64,000 bases of DNA from Kingdonia uniflora (Eukaryota > Streptophyta > Magnoliopsida > Ranunculales > Circaeasteraceae): contig JACGCM010002537.1 of the NCBI GenBank assembly GCA_014058105.1, positions 248,001 through 312,000 on the forward strand, in the 5' to 3' direction. Every line of letters starts with the position of its first letter. Positions within the stretch are counted from its first letter, which is position 1. The position numbers and the translations under genes are program-made. The notes under the pieces are model-generated. The model ran no database searches and was not told the origin of the DNA. It was given only the letters and a program-made list of their open reading frames with translations. This document shows positions 21,562 through 32,745 of this stretch, piece by piece.

Positions 21562-23268
21562 CAATCGATGAATGCATCTACGTCGATCTTGTCATCAAAT
21601 TATAGAACTTTTAAATGTAAATCATGAGTTTGTTCAGTAAGAGCCCATACAAGAGCCTCGATATCAGTACCTCGACCATGTCTATGCGGTTGACACTCAA
21701 ATCTTGTCTCTATATAATAATCATCATCACCATAGTAACGAGTAGAATATAGATGTTGAGGTGCTCGTGGAGATGATCACATAGACCTCTGTTGCTTCGA
21801 ACGATTATGTGGTGGGGTGTCAACCGGGTGGTTAGGACCACGATCTCGGCCTTGCCCATTAAACTGCTGATGTTCTTCCTTGAGATAATGTCCCTCTCTT
21901 TGACCCCCTATAAAATGTCCCTTACGACCATCATCACCAAAATTTGTATATGGGTATTTCTCTCATAAACCGTACCTGAATTCATTGCCAGGGGGAGGCT
22001 GTGTCCCAACAAAAAAGGGTAGGGACCCCTAAAATATACCAGAAAGTGGTGACTGAAGTGGATGTGGCACTGGTGGTCATACCGAGGGGGTGATCCCAGT
22101 TTGATCATAATCCTTGATCCCCGTATCAAAAAACCTCGGGTTAAGTCTGTTCCATTGAGTCTCGCAACTCTGGGTCGGGTTCCCCATGTGGTTTGGAGAA
22201 CCATGCTATGATTGTAGTTGAGGGTTCCATAATGATGCTTGGGCTTGACATGTATGTGCCCAAGCCAAATATTTCTCTCTAGTCATACGCATTGGGTCAT
22301 TGGGTCAGGCTGACGTCTTCAGTGGTACTTGATTTGCATGTGTATCGGTACTTGTGTACAACACACAGTTGGAGTTTGGGTCGGGACGAGTCTGGAGGGT
22401 AGGTTGCGAGATCTTAGTCATTGGTATAAACTGCTGGAACGGGTGAAGTTGTGTTGTTGCTGATATAGTTGAAGGCCTGCCAAAATTTGAATTTAAATTT
22501 GATTATGTTTAGTGATGATGGGCCGGTAGATGGTGGCCCCAAATAAATTCAAATTTGTTTCAGGTTGTTGGCTTATCATCTGGGGCTGCTGGTGTGTAAA
22601 CATCTCGTGTGGCCTATGCATGTTGACTACAGAGTAAACCCAAGTTATAGATTTGGGTTGGACTTGAGCTATAGTTTTGGATCTGGCCGGGATTCAACAC
22701 ATGTTGGCCACATGCCACTCCTTCTCTCCCAAACATAAAATCTGATTTGTGATAACCTGCAACATCGGTGACAAGGGCTTTTGACCTGAGGCTGATTTGT
22801 ATCAAATCTCAGATCGGATGGCTTCCCTGGACTCTGATGAGGGTTTTTACCATTCCCATCTCTCCAATCGAGCCTCATCCTATAACTACCTCTCTCCTTC
22901 CTTGGACATCAATGACTTCAGTTTGGATGCCGGTAAACCCCCTAAACTGATCTTTATCTCCCCACACTCATCTCTGCAACATCAACGATTGTTGTTCCAG
23001 TGTTCACTCCGTTTGCGAGGTTTGACAACTGTGCAAAAAGGTTCATGTCTTCGAATTTTTCGAGGTTTTTTACGGATTCAGTATCTGTTTCAAATTTGAT
23101 TGGTGGCGAGTTCGTCGACGTTACCTATTGGGTAGGGATTTTGAGAGTACATGAAGTAATTGAATCCATAAGTCGTTTGTATTTGTTGGACAATTCATCT
23201 TATCCTTTGACTTTGTTGGTCAACTTAGCGACTTGTTTTGTGAGTTAAGCATTTTTCAATGAAGCCAT
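21562..23268 (-). pseudogene. gag N-terminal half of TR-GAG element
   Basis: It starts at ATG 23268 (MASLKNA, then a Lys-rich LTKQVAKLTNKVKG helix) just after the primer site and the LTR. It passes through low-complexity His/Gln/Arg-rich sequence (GRGHYLKEEHQQFNG... near 21870) and ends with FDDKIDVDAFIDW at the Tat insertion point. The other half starts at about 10046. Compared with a continuous Gag, about 20 codons at the insertion site seem lost. Numerous stops and frame changes are present. Confidence 0.7.
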
Positions 23269-23292
23269 AGGAAACGAAAATGGCTCTAATGC

Positions 23293-23615
23293 TGATCGTA
23301 AATAAAAAATACAAAAGCAAAACTTTAACGAGTTTACACTAACCTAATTGTGAAATTAGGGTTTTCCACTTTACTCAAACATAAACTATAAAACTAAAGT
23401 TTATTTAACTTTTCTCTCAACAACTAAGTAAAAGGTTGCATCACCCTCTCCTATATATCCTAGAACCCTAGGATATCTCCCCTAGAATATCTCTCAATAT
23501 CTCTTCAAATAAAAACAAAATAAATAGAAACTCCTAAGATTAGCTATAGTAGAGCATATAGTAACATAGGAAGACACCAAAGACAAGTGGGAAGCGAGCA
23601 CAAAAGATGTTCACA
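23293..23615 (-). repeat. 5' LTR of TR-GAG element
   Basis: 323 bases. It aligns with 8995-9318 from start to end and is followed on the minus strand by ATTAGAGCC, a decayed tRNA-Met primer site. Confidence 0.85.
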
Positions 23616-23819
23616 TTAAGATGATTTGTGCTTCATGAGAAATTAAATTTTAACCTAAAAATATCAAGTAAACATTAAATCATTATCAAACCTAGAAATC
23701 AAAAGGGGAAATCAATTGTAACTTCACCAATTTATATTTTTTTGGTACCTTTTGTAGCCGAGAATAATCCATCTCACATTAAATCATACACAACAGATGA
23801 TTAGGTAGATAACAAACCG

Positions 23820-23847
<28 letters not shown>
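23820..23847. repeat. (TA)14 microsatellite at edge of viral array
   Basis: Uninterrupted TA dinucleotides directly before the first pararetrovirus-derived base (about 23851). A second TA run lies at the other end of the array (41607-41619). Confidence 0.9.
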
Positions 23848-23850
<3 letters not shown>

Positions 23851-24595
23851 GGCTAAACAAAACTTGAAATTTAGAACATAAAAGAACTTTGTTGTTCTTT
23901 ATATAAAAGAGATGGATCTAATCAAAATGGCTAAACAAAACTTGAAATTTAGAACATAAAAGAACTTAGCTGTTCTTTTTACAAGTATGTAGCCAGAGGC
24001 TACCCAACTATTTTATGATAGAGTAACAGATACTGTCTTTCCCTCAAGAGGAATACCTAGGTAGAGCTGGTAGTCAATAGTCATTGGCTAAATCGTCCTT
24101 AGGAAAGATGAGCGCCAGAATACTTGGAATGGAACAGACTAATATATTCAGATATACAGATGTACAAACAAATTTTAATACTTTATTCAAATAAGGTAGT
24201 AGTAGTAGTACTTACAGAGGGTTACAATAAATGGATGAAGATATACAGTGGTTGGAGGTGGTAGCTTACAAACATAAACTTAGAACTTAGAGACTGAAAA
24301 AATGAAAAGCGTACATACAAATGGGCTCTCTGGCTCCTTATATAGGTGAAGACGGATTCCAAATGGTTTGAAGTCCGTGTAATGCTGTTCAGCTAGAAGT
24401 TATCTGTTGGAAGACAAGGTAAGTAGTCTTCAGGTCGCACAAAGTGGTTGTTTTTTACTTTTAGAGAAAATGCGTGTTGAATGTGATTCCTTAGGAGAAG
24501 TATTCTTTGGGTCCCACAAAGTGGAGAGACTTATGATTACAGATTGTACCGGCATACTGAGTGTTAGAGTACTGTTGTGAATGGAGAATGAGCTG
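23851..24595 (-). promoter_or_regulatory. pararetrovirus intergenic/promoter repeat, copy 1
   Basis: 23903-24595 repeats 29792-30517. On the minus strand it has a TATA box (CCTATATAAG, about 24338-24346), the presumed start region of the pregenomic RNA. The copy at 29792 leads straight into the tRNA-Met primer site; this one leads into flanking DNA after a 78-bp tandem duplication (unit starts 23851 and 23929). It lacks TG...CA ends, so it is a quasi-terminal repeat of the kind described for endogenous petuvirus, not an LTR. Confidence 0.75.
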
Positions 24596-24699
24596 TCGTC
24601 AGCTAAAGGGGTTGTGATGGCAAAGAAAGTGTTGTTGGAGTGTCGGTGCTCGTGACTTTGGATTTGCCCTTTACTGTAGCCTTGAGCTGCTATTCTTGA

Positions 24700-25692
24700 A
24701 CTTCAATCATGGCATCCCAGTAATCTTCCATAGTAGCTTATGAAGATTTTGCAGAGGTCATATCGTCGTCGGCATAGGGGTTTTGGTTTTCTCATGGTTG
24801 GCAGTATTGTTGACTGGAGTTACCTTCGGGTAAGGTAGATGCCTGTGATGTTGTGGCTACTACAAATTGGTCCTTCAAAGTCTGCAGGACCTTGATTTGG
24901 CATTCTTCTAAGGTCAAATTAGGATATCGATCCTTAATTGACTCTGTTAAAATCTGGAAGACATTAGTCGAATAGACTAATGTATCGACTGCTTTCTGAT
25001 TTGTTGTTTTAAAAGATAAAATATATTCTTCAGTTGCTTTGTTGACTAGTGCAATAACACGTTCAGTTTCAAACCCATCCCACCATCAATAAAAGAAGGT
25101 GTATTGGAGAATGAGGAGTTTCAGATCATTGAAATATGTTTCGAGGTCCCATTTCCAGATCCATGTGATCTGGAATTTTGTAAAATACCATAAGGTATTT
25201 TTGCCTATAGGTGGATTGGTAATAGTTTTACCCCTGAGCTTTGGATGAAATTCATACCAAAGGGTAAAAGGATCCTGAAGGGCTTTCGAAAGAACATCAA
25301 AGTCGGGTCCCATTTTTTCCTATCAATTGAGGAACCAAGTGGGAAAACCAGATCTTTTGATAATATCTGGATTGAGGCAGAAAAACCAAGTATGTTTTAT
25401 AGTAAAAAGTAAAATGTCAGGCCTGAATATAATCCTAATAGTTATACTGCTAGCCATTCAATTTAAGAGACCTAGATTTAGTAGGATCTAGATCCCATTC
25501 GAAAAGGTGTAGAACCCTAGTGACATAACACTTAGAATGTGTTATAGGAATTTTTAGGTCTTTTAGATTGATATTATGGTGCTCAGGTTGAACAGAAGCA
25601 GTTTTTATTAACATGGCTTCATAGACAACTGGTAACGGCCCTCTTGGACCATATAATTCTGATTTGCAAAATAACGTTTTTTGAGACCTCAA
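24700..25692 (-). pseudogene. ORF downstream of RNase H in viral unit A
   Basis: Minus-strand fragments 25692-25450 and 25313-25086, with a further stretch down to about 24700, look like one decayed protein. It is rich in aromatic residues (ITWIWKWDLETYFNDLK) and followed by an Asp/Glu-containing tail. Frames change and stops occur between the pieces. Some plant pararetroviruses carry an extra ORF at this place; the function is unknown. Not seen in the copia or Tat elements here. Confidence 0.5.
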
Positions 25693-25914
25693 GCATCTTG
25701 ATGGAGTTTAAGGTCATCAAAAGAAAGGGTTAACATGTTTTCTTTAGTCAGTACTTTCTGGTGGTAAATAATGTCATGTTTAAGGGCATCTCTAACAGTT
25801 TTCTTGGGTTGCTGAGTAATATTAGTAAGAACCTTTGGATTCATATTCTTTTTTCTACGGTTGTGACCCCAGCCCTGTTCATAAGGTTTCATGTTTGGAT
25901 TTTTCTTGTAAAAA

Positions 25915-26265
25915 TTATGTGGTAAGAAAATCATGGAGAGAATTATGATTGCCTTTAATATACTCAATAGAGTAATCAAAAGGAGATTGTTCAGATTGCC
26001 ATCTGGCAAATATCTGCTTATAAATAAGATTTTTAACATCTTTCTGAATGATGTATTTAACAAAGCTGCAATCAATTCTTAGTAAAAAGGGCTGATTAAA
26101 TAAGTCATCCTGAAATTTAGAAATGCATTTAACAATAGCAAGCATTTCCTTTTTAATAGTGGAATAGTTCTTTAGAGCCGTTTTCCATTTTCCAGATGTA
26201 AAACGAAGTAACTCCTCTTTTTGGGAAGAAGGATTCCTTGGTTTTAATATTTCTCCAAAACCCAA
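25915..26265 (-). pseudogene. RNase H of viral unit A
   Basis: 116 residues open on the minus strand. Visible family landmarks are RFTSGKWKTALKNYS followed by a KKEMLAIVKCISKFQ helix, then DCSFVKYIIQKDV and FARWQSE. This arrangement is typical for the RNase H at the end of caulimovirid polyproteins. The domain is followed within ~50 codons by the next frame (26075-25689) with stops between. It degrades the pregenomic RNA after copying. Confidence 0.8.
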
Positions 26266-26469
26266 ATCAGGGGCATCAGTTTCAACAATCTTTGGCCAGT
26301 AAGGGTTGGCAATACCTAAGCAAGGGAGTTTGTTAACACGTAATTTAATACATTGAACAACTTGTGTATGTTTAGAAGTTCAGGGGGTAAGAGTCTTAGT
26401 GAGCCTATTGTATAATATCGCGCTATCCTAGCCAAGATTCTGATAGTAGTCTACAATATAATTGAGACT

Positions 26470-27360
26470 GCCAAAAAATTATTGTAATTGGGTTTTTTCT
26501 CTAATTTTGTCTGGAAATTTGGAGGTAAACTCAATGCTTCTGTCAATAGAGATTATTTGTCCTTTTAAAATATTATGTCCTAAAAATCTAACTGTTAATT
26601 GGAATAGTTTGATTTTAGGGGTAGATAGGACCAGACCATTGTGACGGATAACATCCTTAGTGATTTTAAGATGTTTAAAGTATTGATCAATCGTAGTAGA
26701 AAATAAGAGAATATCATCAATATAGACAATACATAAGTCAGAATAAGGCATGAAAATATCATTCATAATATTCTAAAATTCAGATGGGGCATTTCTTAAG
26801 CCAAAAGGCATGGCATTCTATTCATAATAGTCAAATGGTACTGAAAATGCAATTTTATATTTATCTGTCTCACTAATCTGGATTTGCCAATATCTTGATT
26901 TTAAGTCAAATTTGGAGAAGATAATAGCTTTAAAAAGACGATTTAAAAGGTTTTTTTTATTAGGGATTGGGTAACGAATCCATTTGAGAGAGTCATTGTG
27001 AGGCTTATAGTTGACTACAAGTCTGAGAACACTTCTTTCTTTCTCAGTATTCTTGTTAACATAGAAGGATATACAACTCCAGGGAGAATAACTTTTACGG
27101 ATAAGGTTTTTATCAAGAAGATCCTGAATTTCTTTCTTACATAATATAAGATATTCATAATTAATCTAACTAGGCCTAGCTTTAGTAAGAATTTGGGTTT
27201 TTTCATCAAAATTCGGTTTATATGGTAAAGAAACAATATGTTGCTTTCGATCCCAGAAAGCATTAGGAATGTTGATACAGACTTCATTGATGAATTGCTG
27301 CTCCATAGTCTTGATTCTGATTTTGATCTCAGAGGACTGAAGCTTGTGGGAAATGTCCAT
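26470..27360 (-). pseudogene. reverse transcriptase of viral unit A
   Basis: Minus-strand pieces 27360-27166, 27287-27015 and 26766-26479 together cover fingers, palm and thumb. The catalytic YIDD box is intact at about 26713-26724, with the characteristic VRFLGHNILKGQI block after it. The pieces lie in different frames separated by stops, so the gene is dead. The RT copies the pregenomic RNA into DNA. The similarity is to pararetrovirus RT; no integrase follows RNase H. Confidence 0.85.
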
Positions 27361-27469
27361 GATATGACATTCGTCTTGAAGGAAATTCAGATAGTTGGTT
27401 TTAGAACCAATTATAGTTTTAAGCTCATTAATGATCCTGACTTCAGGATCTCTAATAAATTTAAAACTA

Positions 27470-27860
27470 ATTTATTGGCCTTGATAAGTATACCATATCC
27501 TTTTCTGATCAACCTTATGCAAAGGCATAAGGAGACTAAAGAAAGGAGTGCCAAGAATGATTTTCTGCTTAAGGTTGCGAACCAGAAGAAATATAAAAGG
27601 AATACAAGTACCTTTGTTACAGATAAAAGCTTCTGGGAGTTTATAATGGATTTGCATCATATTACCACTAGCAGAGCTAAGAGATTGGATAGTTTTTCAA
27701 AGTATTTGGTAAGAATCAAACCTTCTTGTATACAGTTAAGGTCAGCGCCACTATCCACAAGGGCGATGACATTTTTTATTGTAAATTCATTGTTAATGAC
27801 AATGGTAACTTGGATGTACCATTTTTGAGAAATAACTTTTTGAATTGGATTGAGACAAAA
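27470..27860 (-). pseudogene. aspartic protease of viral unit A
   Basis: The minus strand shows IALVDSGAD with intact catalytic Asp (about 27742-27771). A frame break follows, and then NLKQKIILGTPFFSLLMPLHK, the second half of retropepsins of this group. It lies directly upstream of RT. It would process the viral polyprotein. Stops around 27660-27700 interrupt it. Confidence 0.75.
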
Positions 27861-27989
27861 GTTATCTTCTTCTTCGGGATTATACTGAAAAGATTTATCT
27901 GATAGAACTTTTTGTTTATTCTTATAAAATGTCTGTTAAGAGATTTTTAAATGTTTAATTTCATATTTTAAGGTATTAATTTATGTTCT

Positions 27990-28560
27990 AAGATTTTGGA
28001 TAGTAAAAGGTTTTTCAATTTCCATTCGCTAAAGGATCTCCTAGAATTTATAATCTCTACTAGGTACGCCAAAAAGTGGTTCTGTTCCAAACATTCGGAT
28101 ATCCTGGAGGATCTGCGGAAGACAAAGACTGAGGACTTTAGTTCTATTGTCTACATTAGGGATTGTATCCACAATGGACAGAAGTTCACTCTAGGTAGTA
28201 GTAAGAGTATTAAGTTATAAGCCATTTATGTTATTAGTGGCCTTCTGAAAAATAGATTTTGAACATCCATCACAAGGTGGTTCTATAGTGGAAGAATTAA
28301 TGTGGTCAATTTGATTGACTGATTCAATATGTTCAGAAGAACTGTGTCCAGAGGTGGTACTGAGTAATAGTTTTCTGAAAGGAAATTTGGAATTTGCAAC
28401 ACGTTGCAGTTCTTGTTGTTTTGTGGTATACTGGTTGATTAAGTGTCCCTGTGGGACAAACTTGTAACACATACTGGTTATAGGCTAATTGGAAGCACTA
28501 TTGTTTTTATGCTTTTTACATTTTCTATGTTTGTGGTAAAAAGGGAACTGGTGATAGCAC
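27990..28560 (-). pseudogene. nucleic-acid-binding zinc-knuckle region of viral unit A
   Basis: A CCHC-like motif reads CYKFVPQGHLINQY near 28470: the second Cys is Phe and the last is Tyr, so zinc binding is lost. Before it lies a Lys/His-rich stretch (HRKCKKHKNN near 28510), after it a coiled-coil-like segment (about 28000). This is the usual C-terminal end of a capsid protein ahead of the protease. The capsid core seen at 41020-41598 is not visible in this unit and was probably deleted. Confidence 0.55.
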
Positions 28561-28599
28561 TCCCTAGTTGTCAGGTTTCCTATTAAATTTGGCTTGTTG

Positions 28600-29320
28600 A
28601 GTGGATATTCAGATTCTTCTATAAAGAATAATTCCTGAGAGTCAGATCTTTTAGAAGAATCTTTGTGGGATGGTTCGATTGTATGAGGGTGAAGCTCAAT
28701 GGCTTGGATGTAGTTTTTGGATTTACTTAGAGTGTTAACATTAAACTGTCTGAGATTGTCGTCCTGAGGTTCAACAGACTCGGTATGTTTAATGTTATCG
28801 TCCTGAAGGTCAACATACTCAGAGTCTTGGGAATCTAAGGATTAAAGATTATTGACCAAAAGAATAGGTTTAATGTTAGTACTATACATGCTTGATGTTG
28901 TACTAACTGTATTCGGTTGGGTAACTAAATTTGTATCATCTATTAGATTATTAGAGGGAGCCAAGACTTCTGCTTTAAAAGGTGTAAAACTTATATTGTC
29001 TATATTCAGATGGAGAGATTCAAGGAGAGACTAGACAGATTAGATTTTATTACCTTCTGGTAGAATCTGATTGTTATGAGAATTGGCTATAGTACTGATA
29101 GCGTTATTAGATTTTGTTACCATGTTGCGAACCAATAAAAAAAAATGTGATCTTTTGGCTTTGTTCCATTTCATGGTAGTAAATGTCTTCAATAAGTTGT
29201 AATTTTTCACTTGGAAAAGTTATCCAATACCATTTTCAGAAGTCATCATGACTGGAAGTCATGAATTCGTTACTGATAAACTGGCGAATAATAGAACCAA
29301 GGCTGAAATCCATATGTGAA
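28600..29320 (-). pseudogene. N-terminal structural frame of viral unit A
   Basis: A minus-strand frame near 29310-29110 contains IIRQFISNEFMTSSHDDF and IEDIYYHE. The same frame is present on the plus strand at 40217-40465 in the neighbouring viral copy. Acidic, Ser/Asp/Gln-rich low-complexity sequence follows. Stops interrupt it. Function not recognised; the position before the capsid suggests part of the structural polyprotein. Confidence 0.5.
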
Positions 29321-29777
29321 GAATAGATCACATAGATATGAAAATCCCATATAGGAAGTTCAGTATGGTTACTGTTAATTTTTGTTTTTTGACAAAGATG
29401 TTGAAATAGTATAATCTTAGTAAAAGGTGTCAGTATGGTTACTGCTGGGCTTTTGTCCCTGTCAAAGATGTGTAAACAGTATAGTCATAGTGAAAAACTC
29501 TAGTACACCTCTGTCAACAATTTATCGGCTAAACATTCACTTTCAGAACAACAATGTCATACGTAACTTGGGTGACGTACCATACCGAATTTGTTCACCA
29601 GACTAGGCAGAGAAAACATCGACAATCAGAGAAAGAAGATAAACAGTAAACACACCTACGTCTCTCACCAGACTAAACTTTGAAAACATCTTCTCAAGAG
29701 GAAGATAAACAGTAAAGCATACCTCGTCCGTATATGATATTTAGCATAACTACGCAAACCAAGAAATTAGCCACACA

Positions 29778-29791
29778 TGGCTCTGATACCA
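29778..29791 (-). other. tRNA-Met primer-binding site of viral unit A
   Basis: TGGTATCAGAGCCA on the minus strand, the standard 3' complement of plant initiator tRNA-Met used by caulimovirids. The surrounding bases are identical to those of the second site at 38657-38670 over about 24 positions. Confidence 0.9.
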
Positions 29792-30517
29792 ATAAAAGAG
29801 ATGGATCTAATCAAAATGGCTAAACAAAACTTGAAATTTATAATATAAAAGAACTTTGTTGTTCTTTCTACAAGTATGCATCCAGAGGCTACCCAACTAT
29901 TTTATGATAGAGTAGTAGAAACTGGCTTTCCCTCAAGAGGAATACTTAGGTAGAGCTAGTAGTCAGCAGTTGTTGGCTAATTCGTCCTTAGGAAAGACGA
30001 GCGCAAAAATACTTGGAATGAAACAGACTAATACACTCAGATATACAGATGTATAAACAAACTTTAATACTTTATTCAAATAAGGTAGAAGTAGTAGTAC
30101 TTATAAAGGGTTGCAATAGATGGATGAAGATATACAGTGGTTGGAGGTGGTAGCTTACAAACATAAACTTAGAACTTAGAGACTGAAAAATAAAAAACGT
30201 ACATACAAATGAGCTTTCTGGCTCTTTATATAGGTGAAGACTGATTCTAAATGGTTTGAAGTCCGTATAATGTTGTCCATCTTGGAGTTGTCTGGTGAAA
30301 GACAAGGTAAGTGGTCTTCAGGTCCCACAAAGTGGTTGGTTGGTCCCACAAAGTGGTCGTCTTTTGACTTTGGAAAAATAATGATGGTGGAGACATGCTT
30401 AGTGCATTCTAAATGTGATTCCTTCGAAGAAGTATTTTTTGGGTCCCATATAATTATTGTTTGTCTGCATATTGAGTACTGAGTACTGAAGTGCTATTGT
30501 GAATGGGAAATGAGCTG
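29792..30517 (-). promoter_or_regulatory. pararetrovirus intergenic/promoter repeat, copy 2 (shared by units A and B)
   Basis: Aligns with 23903-24595. TATA box on the minus strand (CCTATATAAAGAG, about 30224-30233). On its upstream side lies the small unit B; on its downstream side, directly, the primer site of unit A. It contains the duplicated word GTCCCACAAAGTGGT (about 30321 and 30344). The divergence from copy 1 includes several short indels. Confidence 0.75.
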
Positions 30518-30915
30518 ACCTTGAAGACATCAGTTAGTCATGATCGAGTCCATTCCACCATGTTTATTTAAGATAGGGAAAAGAATCTAGAGAAGCTTCT
30601 GGGGTGGAGTCCTGATTGGGGCTAAAATAGGACGAAAGAAAAAGGTGGTTTGTTATGGGCGGATAGTTCAGCTTCTTCTTCCTGTTTGGCACATGCCAGG
30701 CTGAGTGGCACTTGTTGCTGAATAATGTTGTGTAGGAATTGGCCATTAGAGGGTCTGAATAAGGGGCCAATAACACATATATAGTTGCCTTCTGCATAAA
30801 TCTGGTGGCGTGTGTTCCATGGTTAGAACATTTTGAAGGTTGCAAGAGCATAAGCTCTGCTAGTCGGGTTATCTCTCTATCTGCAGGAAGCATGATATCT
30901 GTTGAGAAGAGATGT
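30518..30915 (-). pseudogene. 3' part of viral unit B, cut off by copia insertion
   Basis: Minus-strand coding-like DNA with an open frame of 109 residues (30893-30564), which continues the frame interrupted at 37072 by the copia element. No domain recognised. It runs into the promoter repeat at 30517. Confidence 0.5.
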
Positions 30916-31783
30916 TGTTAGGTTTTATATCTCTAAAACTCTATGTGGCTTGTTAGTCCTACATTGCCTGGAAGAGTAGTTTGTTTCCTTGATATAACCT
31001 ATATCTTTTATTTTATATGTTAGGCGGGGGCAGGCCAAAAAAATGGGTTTAAAACTTTGTTAGGCTCATGGGCTTGGGCCTCGAACTTGGGCTTTTATGA
31101 GAGAATTGATTTTGTCAAAACCAATTTTATTCGACCTGGACCAATTCGAACTGAGTCCAATCGATCTCGACCTGGATCATTTCGAATCAAGTTCTTTCGA
31201 CATGGAGTTACCAGGAGACCAAATTCGAACTGAGTCTATTTCGATATGGAGTTTCCAGGAAACCAAATTCTAACCGAGTCTATTTAGAACTAAACTTTTT
31301 CAGTTTTGATTTTCTCAAACGTAACTGTTTCGAAATTAAATCTTAAACGTTTTATTTCCGTTTCGAATGTTTTTGATGACGTGTCCCACCATTAACTCTT
31401 GTTACCGTTTCAAACTTGCTCTATATAAAGAGAAATTGTGTCTCAGATTTATCAATCCATCGAATACACAGTTCTTCTCTTCTCTTCAAATCATGAGTCT
31501 AGAATCTGAGTAAAGTTGTTAAAAGTACAAATCATTCGAAGGTACTTATTCATTACAAGAGAAGTTTCCACTCTGCTGTTTTATCCTGGAGGCGACGCAG
31601 CAATCAACTATTTGTAAAGGGCAGTGCGGCAAAATGTCTTAAAAATAGAGACCTAGTCCTCGACACAGCATCTCCAGATCATCACTTCGATATCTCCAGT
31701 TCATCTTGCCACAGTTGTTATTTTTCTATTAATCTTTGTTCTCGGTAACTGCTGCAGAGGTAATATAGTTAATTTCCCTAATA
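30916..31783 (+). repeat. 5' LTR of copia element
   Basis: 868 bases starting TGTTAGG. TATA box CTATATAAAG at 31421-31430. It contains TTCGAA/TTCGAC-rich sequence at about 31128-31300. The terminal CA has become TA. Confidence 0.92.
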
Positions 31784-31809
31784 ATTTTAAGACGTGCTTA
31801 GTATCTGCT

Positions 31810-32745
31810 ATGGACGGAGATAGTGATGTTTGATCTGTCTTCACCGATAATAACAAACCTTTCAAATTTGAAGGTAAGAACTTCCGTCGGTAGAAACAGA
31901 AAATGTTTTTTTATTTAACCATTAAGAAAGTAACTGAGTCGTGTATCTCTACTAAGCCTAATGAAGTCAAACCCCTATCCCTTGAATCTGTAAAGGCCCT
32001 AGAGAAATGGACTGCATATGATTTTCTTTGTAAGAATTTTATCCTGAATGGACTTAGCGATGACCAGTATGATTTCTACTCTGTGTTGGAATCTACTAAG
32101 GAAATTTGGGACGCTCTCTAGAAAAAGTATGAAACGGAGGAGGCTGGATCGAAAAAGTATGCGGTTAGCCGCTACTTGAATTTTAAGATGCATGACGATA
32201 AGTCAGTCATAACCCAGTCTCACAAACTTCAAAAGATATCTCATGAGATTATTTCTGAGGGTATCAAATTAGATGAACAATTCCAAGTTGCTGTCCTTAT
32301 AGACAAAATACCTCCGATCTGGAAAGAGTTTAAAAATACCCTTCGACATAAATCAAAAGAGTTTTCTATGGAGAGCCTTATCGTGCGCCTCCGCATTGAG
32401 GAAGAAGCTAGAAAACAAGACATTAATGAAGAAGATTTGTTTGTGTCCAATCACAACAAGAACAAGATTACCAATGCTTCCTTGAAGCAGGTGAAAAAGG
32501 GTATGAAAAACTAGTCCCGCAAACCAAACAAGAACCCTAGCTCGAGCAACTCTGTACCTACCTCGAAAACAAACAAGCAGGAATCTGTCCAGTTTATTTG
32601 TTATAACTATAGTCGACCAGGACACATGGCTCGGGACTGCCGTAACAAGCCAAAATTTGTAAAGGTCCATTTGACCGAGCATGTGTCTAAAGAACCTCTG
32701 GTTGCTATGATATCTGAGGTTAATATGGTCAGTGGCTCAGAATGA
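31810..32745 (+). pseudogene. gag of copia element
   Basis: ATG at 31810 lies 26 bases after the 5' LTR. An early TGA (near 31832) and a TAG replacing Trp in the FRRWKQ-like motif (31890) break it. The UBN2-type Gag follows (LEKWTAYDFLCKNFILNGLSD; SRYLNFKMHDDKSV; ...LRIEEEARKQD). The zinc knuckle at about 32596-32640 reads CYNYSRPGHMARDC, with the second Cys changed to Tyr. It would form the virus-like particle. Stops at 32119 and 32512 also interrupt. Confidence 0.88.

Larger units (their letters stand above)
8995..23615 (-). mobile_element. TR-GAG-type non-autonomous LTR element, interrupted by a Tat element
   Basis: Two ~324-bp direct repeats (8995-9318 and 23293-23615) enclose a minus-strand gag and no pol. 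After the 5' LTR (right side), a tRNA-Met-like primer site (ATTAGAGCC) is followed by a gag ATG at 23268. gag runs to 21562, is cut by the 11.4-kb Tat element, and resumes at about 10046 to 9356. A purine-rich tract (GATGGAAGGTTTGA on the minus strand, about 9319-9335) then leads directly into the 3' LTR. An LTR element with gag immediately followed by PPT and LTR is the definition of a TR-GAG. Without the insertion it is about 3.1 kb. No clear target duplication was found. Confidence 0.8.
23903..29791 (-). mobile_element. endogenous pararetrovirus unit A (Caulimoviridae-like), degraded
   Basis: Minus-strand order: tRNA-Met primer site (29778-29791), ~470-base leader, N-terminal Gag-like frame, zinc knuckle, protease, RT, RNase H, an additional ORF, and the promoter repeat. 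There is no integrase, the primer site is of the tRNA-Met type, and RT and RNase H are of the caulimovirid kind. Together this supports a plant pararetrovirus rather than an LTR retrotransposon. The extra ORF after RNase H suggests a florendovirus-like relative (inference). All frames are broken. The unit is about 5.9 kb. Confidence 0.75.

Noticed and set aside
23903..30517. Reading the two viral promoter repeats as LTRs of a Ty3/gypsy element
   Set aside because: The repeats lack TG...CA ends and target duplications, no integrase follows RNase H, and the upstream flank of one repeat is another viral unit with its own primer site.
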